From: Streptomyces sp. Alt3
GTDB taxonomy: Bacteria; Actinomycetota; Actinomycetes; Streptomycetales; Streptomycetaceae
Reading direction: 5' to 3'
DNA: 64,000 bases
Assembly (NCBI RefSeq): GCF_030719215.1
Contig: NZ_CP120983.1
Coordinates: forward strand, 6,262,001-6,326,000
Part shown: positions 60,717 through 64,000 of the stretch, in pieces
Position numbering within the stretch: the first letter of the stretch is position 1
How the letters are laid out: each line of letters starts with the position of its first letter
Notes under the pieces: model-generated
What the model saw: only the letters and a program-made list of their open reading frames with translations
What the model was told of the DNA's origin: nothing
Databases searched by the model: none
Position numbers and translations under genes: made by a program

Positions 60717-61082
60717 TCAGACGGCGGGCGTCCCGCCGTACGCACCGAAGCCCGCCACGACCAGGCCGTCCCGGAAGGTCAGTACCTCGTACACCCGGCC
60801 GCCGATCTGGTTGCGGTAGTCGATCACCAGCGCGTCGACGCCCGCCCGTACGTCCATGACCTCGAACTCCAGGTCCGGGATCCGTTCCAGCCCCGCGGCC
60901 CAGTAGGCGCGCAGGGCCGCCTTGCCGTGCACGGTGCCGGCCGGGTCGTCCGTCAGGCGGGCGATCATGGGCGAACTGAAGGTCACGTCCTCGTCGTAAT
61001 GCGCGAGGATCCGGTCCAGGTCGTGGGAGTTCCAGTCGTCCTGCCACAGGGCGGCGAAGCGACGGGCGAAGTCGAGATCCAT
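60717..61082 (-). CDS. SnoaL-like / NTF2-fold protein
   Basis: 121 residues. The NTF2-like cone fold is recognisable from LDFARRFAALWQDDWNSHDLDRILAHYDEDVTFSSPMI and from HGKAALRAYWAAGLERIPDLEFEVMDVRAG. Members include small isomerases, cyclases and polyketide-modifying enzymes; this one stands alone. The start is ATG 61082 or the in-frame ATG 61091; no ribosome site favours either. Confidence 0.85.
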   Translation of the reverse strand: MDLDFARRFAALWQDDWNSHDLDRILAHYDEDVTFSSPMIARLTDDPAGTVHGKAALRAYWAAGLERIPDLEFEVMDVRAGVDALVIDYRNQIGGRVYEVLTFRDGLVVAGFGAYGGTPAV

Positions 61083-61116
61083 GCGGATCATGATGCGGCA
61101 GAGTGATGATGGACGG

Positions 61117-61758
61117 GTGCGATTCGAACCCATCACCTGGACCCGGCTGGCCCGGACCCTCGCCGCCCACGCCGACGGACTCGAACCCGCCGACGGCGGG
61201 TCCTGGCTGAGGATCGGCGTCGACGGTGCTCCCGCGGCCCGCCCGGACGAGGCCGCCGCACACCTCGCCGAGGCGCTGCGCGCCCGCGGGCGCCCGGTGC
61301 TCACGATCTCCACGGGCGGCTTCCTGCGCCCCGCCAGCCTGCGCTACGAATACGGCAAGGAGGACCCCGATTCGTACGCCGACGGCTGGTTCGACACCGG
61401 GGCGCTGTGGCGTGAGGTGTTCCGCCCGCTCGAAGCGGGCGGCAGCGGACGGGTCCTGCCCGATCTCTGGAACCCCGACACGGACCGGGCGACCCGCAGC
61501 CCCTACCAGGTGCTGCCCGAGGGAGGGGTGCTGATCCTGCACGGGCCGCTGCTCCTCGGCCGGTGGTTCCCCTTCGACCTCACGGTCCATCTGAGCCTCA
61601 CTCCCGGTGCGTTGCGGCGGCGTACCGAGGAGAGCGAGCGGTGGACACTGCCCGCCTTCGCGCGGTACGAGACCGAGACCGATCCGTCCGGCGCCTCGGA
61701 CGCGGTCGTACGCGCCGACGACCCGCACCGACCCGCCTGGACGGGGCTGGGAGGTTAG
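61117..61758 (+). CDS. Uridine kinase-like protein lacking the P-loop lysine
   Basis: 213 residues from GTG (MRFEPITW). The fold follows nucleoside kinases: a beta-strand then GVDGAPAARPDEAAAHLAEAL, where the Walker A GKT/GKS is replaced by ARPDE; TISTGGFLRPASLRYEYGKEDPDSYADGWFDTGAL is the substrate loop; ILHGPLLLGRWFPFDLTVHL is the Walker B-like strand. Without the P-loop lysine, normal ATP use is doubtful. The GTG lies 7 bp beyond a GATGAT box, so the message may be leaderless. Confidence 0.8.
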   Translation: MRFEPITWTRLARTLAAHADGLEPADGGSWLRIGVDGAPAARPDEAAAHLAEALRARGRPVLTISTGGFLRPASLRYEYGKEDPDSYADGWFDTGALWREVFRPLEAGGSGRVLPDLWNPDTDRATRSPYQVLPEGGVLILHGPLLLGRWFPFDLTVHLSLTPGALRRRTEESERWTLPAFARYETETDPSGASDAVVRADDPHRPAWTGLGG

Positions 61759-61791
61759 CGCCGTTCCTTCGGCCGCCGCCCCGGGGACTCC

Positions 61792-62730
61792 TCACACCGG
61801 GCGGCCCCCCACCGTCGCGACCGCTTCCGCCCCCGCCCGGCAGCCCGCCTCCGCTGCCGTGACGTCGGCGGCTCCGGCGACGAGGGCCGCGAGGAAACCG
61901 CCGGTGAACGCGTCACCCGCGCCCGTCGAGTCGACGGCGGCGCCCGCCGGCCGGGCGGGTACCCGCCCGGTCACCGTGCCGCCGGACGCCAGGAGGACAC
62001 CCCGGTCTCCGAGGGTGACGGCGACCCGGCCGACATGTCGGCTCAGCTCGGCCGCGGCGTCCGCGGGATCCGGCAGGCCGGTCAGCTCCCGGGCCTCGTC
62101 CGCGTTCGGCAGCAGCAGATCGATTCCCTCGACCAGATCGAGGAACGCCGCGGCTCCCAGCTCGGCGAGGAATCCGGCCGAAGCGGGGTCCACACTGGCC
62201 GGGACCCCCCGCCGCCCGGCCTCCCGCAGCGCGAGTACCGCCGTCGCCCGGCTCGTCGGCCCGAAGAGGAGATAGCCGGACAGATGGAGCCGGGCCGCAC
62301 CGTCGAGCAGCGAAGGCGCCCAGTCGCCGGGGGAGAGGCGCAGGACCGCCCCGCTGTCGGTGAGGAAGGTGCGCTCGGCCGACGAGTCGACCAGGGCCAC
62401 CACCGTGCCGGTCGGGACGTCCTCGTCCACGCGCAGCAGCGCGCCCACCCCCGCCCGCCGCAGCGCCTCCCGGTGCCAGGCCGCGGACTCCGCCCCGGCC
62501 CGGGCGAGCAGCCGGACGTCCCGGCACCCCGAACGCACCGCCCAGCAGGCGACATTGGCGCCCGCGCCACCCGGCAGCGTGGTGATCCGCGCAGGTGTGT
62601 CCGTGCCGTGGCGCGGCGCCGACGCATGACGTACGAGCACATCGGTGACCACCTCCCCGACCACCAGCAGACCGCCCCCGGCCACTGCGGGCCGACCGCC
62701 CTCGGTCGCCGCGCCGCCGGCCGTGCTCAC
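61792..62730 (-). CDS. psuK: PfkB-family kinase, probable pseudouridine kinase
   Basis: 312 residues from GTG. PfkB signatures: PGGAGANVACWAVRSG near the N-terminus and DSTGAGDAFTGGFLAAL near the C-terminus, with the catalytic base D in TGAGD. Coupled (GTGA) behind psuG, it most likely phosphorylates pseudouridine to pseudouridine 5'-phosphate, the substrate of PsuG. The kinase family alone would not show this; the neighbour does. Confidence 0.85.
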   Translation of the reverse strand: MSTAGGAATEGGRPAVAGGGLLVVGEVVTDVLVRHASAPRHGTDTPARITTLPGGAGANVACWAVRSGCRDVRLLARAGAESAAWHREALRRAGVGALLRVDEDVPTGTVVALVDSSAERTFLTDSGAVLRLSPGDWAPSLLDGAARLHLSGYLLFGPTSRATAVLALREAGRRGVPASVDPASAGFLAELGAAAFLDLVEGIDLLLPNADEARELTGLPDPADAAAELSRHVGRVAVTLGDRGVLLASGGTVTGRVPARPAGAAVDSTGAGDAFTGGFLAALVAGAADVTAAEAGCRAGAEAVATVGGRPV

Positions 62731-63680
62731 CGTGCGGCCGCCGCCACGGCGATCCGCGCGGCAAGCCGCACGTTGCCGCGCACGGCGGCGAGATTGGCCT
62801 CCAGGGACGCACCGGCCGTCTCCCGCATCAGATACTCCAGCAGGAACGGGGTGACGGCCTGCCCCGTGATGCCCCGCTCCCGACAGGCGTCCAGCGCCCC
62901 GGCGAGCACCCGGTCGTGCACCGCGGGGTCCAACTGCTCTTCCTGAGGCACGGGGTTGGCGACGATCAACGCCGTGGGCGGGCCGCCCAGTTCCTCCCTG
63001 GCCCGCATCACGGCGGCCACCTCCTCGGGGGTTCGGACCGTCCAGTCGACGGGTTCGCCGGAGCTGCTCAGATAGAAGCCGGGGAAGTGTTCCGTGCCGT
63101 AGCCCAGCACAGCCACGCCGAGCGTCTCCAGCCGCTGCAGCGTCGCGGGCACGTCCAGGATCGACTTCACGCCCGCGCACACCACCGTGATCCCCGTCCG
63201 GGCCAGCAACCGGAGGTCCGCCGACTCGTCCTGGGTCCGCGTCCACTCCCGGTGCACGCCGCCGAGGCCCCCGGTCGCGAAGACGCGCAGCCCGGCCCGC
63301 TCCGAGAGGAAGGCGGTCGCGGACACGGTGGTGGCGCCGCTCGCGCCCAGGGCCAGTGCGGGAGCGAGATCGCGGTGGCCCAGCTTGCGTACCCCCGGGT
63401 CCTCGGCGACCCGGGCCAACTGGGAATCTTCCAGGCCTACATGGGCCCGACCGTCCAGCACGGCGACCGTCGCGGGGACAGCGCCGCCCTTCCGTACGAG
63501 TTCCTCCAGCTCCCGGGCGACCTGGAGATTGCGGGGGCGTGGCAGTCCGTGCGCGATGATCGTCGACTCCAGGGCGACGACGGGCCGCTGTTCCTCGACG
63601 GCCTCCCTCACCTCCCCGGAGAGCACGGGGGAGCTGTGGCCGGTTTCCTGCGGCACGGGTGCCGGTGGATTCTGAGGCAT
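62727..63680 (-). CDS. psuG: Pseudouridine-5'-phosphate glycosidase
   Basis: 317 residues. PsuG motifs are clear: VVALESTIIAHGLPRP near 38-53, the catalytic lysine in TVVCAGVKSILDVPATLQRLETLGV, GYGTEHFPGFY, and a metal-site GGLGGVHR. It splits pseudouridine 5'-phosphate into uracil and ribose 5-phosphate, salvaging RNA breakdown products. The start is probably ATG 63680; an ATG at 63713 is also in frame. Its stop overlaps the start of psuK. Confidence 0.94.
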   Translation of the reverse strand: MPQNPPAPVPQETGHSSPVLSGEVREAVEEQRPVVALESTIIAHGLPRPRNLQVARELEELVRKGGAVPATVAVLDGRAHVGLEDSQLARVAEDPGVRKLGHRDLAPALALGASGATTVSATAFLSERAGLRVFATGGLGGVHREWTRTQDESADLRLLARTGITVVCAGVKSILDVPATLQRLETLGVAVLGYGTEHFPGFYLSSSGEPVDWTVRTPEEVAAVMRAREELGGPPTALIVANPVPQEEQLDPAVHDRVLAGALDACRERGITGQAVTPFLLEYLMRETAGASLEANLAAVRGNVRLAARIAVAAAAR

Positions 63681-63748
63681 GCCCCATCTCTGTCGCGGGG
63701 GCGGAGGCCGCAAACCCCCGGCGGGGGCGGGGCCGTCCGGGAGGCCGG

Positions 63749-64000
63749 TCAGACCTTCGCGGACTCCCCGGCCGTACGTCCCACCGCCCTGCGCAGCGCG
63801 AGCGCCGCCATCGGCAGGAGGAGACAGGCGACGACCGCGTTGAGCCAGCCATAGCCGAGCTGGGAGACGATCACACCGGCCACCGCGCCCCCGATGCCGG
63901 CCGACGCGTTCATCGTGAGGTCGGAGAACCCCTGCGCCGCGGCCCGCGCCGCCTGCGGCACGGAGTCGGTGAGCAGGGCCGATCCGGCGACCAGACCAGC
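63749..64000 (-). CDS. MFS transporter, C-terminal fragment
   Basis: 84 residues of the C-terminus; the gene continues past the right edge. The fragment GLVAGSALLTDSVPQAARAAAQGFSDLTMNASAGIGGAVAGVIVSQLGYGWLNAVVACLL matches the last two or three membrane helices of a major-facilitator efflux protein. Too little is visible to name a substrate. It lies 68 bp upstream of psuG on the same strand and may belong to the same operon, possibly as a nucleoside transporter, which is a guess. Confidence 0.8.
   Translation of the reverse strand, partial: AGLVAGSALLTDSVPQAARAAAQGFSDLTMNASAGIGGAVAGVIVSQLGYGWLNAVVACLLLPMAALALRRAVGRTAGESAKV

Noticed and set aside
61117..61135. GATTCGAACCC resembling a tRNA T-arm at the start of the kinase-like gene
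   Set aside because: No acceptor or anticodon stems can be built around it; it encodes MRFEP of the protein.
1..64000. CRISPR array, IS element, integrase/att site, rRNA
   Set aside because: No regularly spaced repeats, transposase or integrase motifs, or rRNA signatures were seen; the only tRNA has no flanking integrase or obvious duplicated 3' end.

Overview
The window is a high-GC actinobacterial chromosome segment, almost certainly from a Streptomyces. The evidence is the strongly GC-biased third codon positions, GTG starts, a leaderless-type promoter style (TAGGCT or TAGACT box 6-7 nt before the start codon), and a core gene order that is typical of the genus: gltBD, chorismate mutase, pyk, pdtaR, the liv operon, polA, rpsA and coaE. 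A close relative of Streptomyces griseus trypsin (sprT), with an AdpA-type box upstream, suggests the S. griseus side of the genus; that placement is an inference. No rRNA, IS element, integrase or CRISPR array is visible.

Layout. 1-7.3 kb: end of gltB, gltD, an SLC13/ArsB-like permease, a rhomboid protease, a flavin/F420-fold protein and a TetR regulator. 7.3-10.1 kb: cspA with a structured leader, then a DEAD-box RNA helicase with an RGG-like tail. 10.1-13.6 kb: ankyrin protein, HExxH metalloprotein, secreted trypsin, chorismate mutase. 13.8-19.6 kb: aminopeptidase N and a coupled decarboxylase/N-hydroxylase pair that looks like the first two steps of a hydroxamate siderophore pathway, without the later genes. 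19.6-24.9 kb: Tat-exported 5'-nucleotidase, pyruvate kinase, a LAGLIDADG-type homing-endonuclease-like gene, an odd tRNA-Leu(CAA), and the ANTAR response regulator pdtaR. 24.9-30.5 kb: branched-chain amino acid ABC transporter livKHMGF, whose four transporter genes overlap by GTGA junctions. 31-45.2 kb: thioesterase, molybdopterin oxidoreductase, polA, DUF4184 membrane protein, lytic transglycosylase with Ig-like repeats, HrpB helicase, methyltransferase, rpsA.

45.2-64 kb is more accessory. It holds a decayed flavin amine oxidase, a PAC2 protein, coaE, a TPR protein, an ADP-ribosylglycohydrolase, a methyltransferase broken by a one-base frameshift, a small lipoprotein, an SPFH/stomatin protein, a SNF2 helicase coupled to a SWIM zinc-finger protein, and a small membrane protein carrying two 8-bp microsatellites. 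It then has an aminotransferase coupled to a C39-like cysteine peptidase (divergent from an HxlR regulator, with palindromes between), a cupin, a SnoaL-like protein, a uridine-kinase-like protein without the P-loop lysine, the pseudouridine catabolism pair psuG/psuK, and the end of an MFS transporter.

The points most worth a second look are the short-variable-loop tRNA-Leu(CAA) beside a LAGLIDADG gene, the 4+4 copies of 8-bp repeats that can frameshift a membrane protein, the amine-oxidase pseudogene, the orphan siderophore-precursor pair, and a sharp reversal of strand G/C skew inside pyk that does not follow gene orientation. I found no single gene set that I can confidently call a wholly new system.
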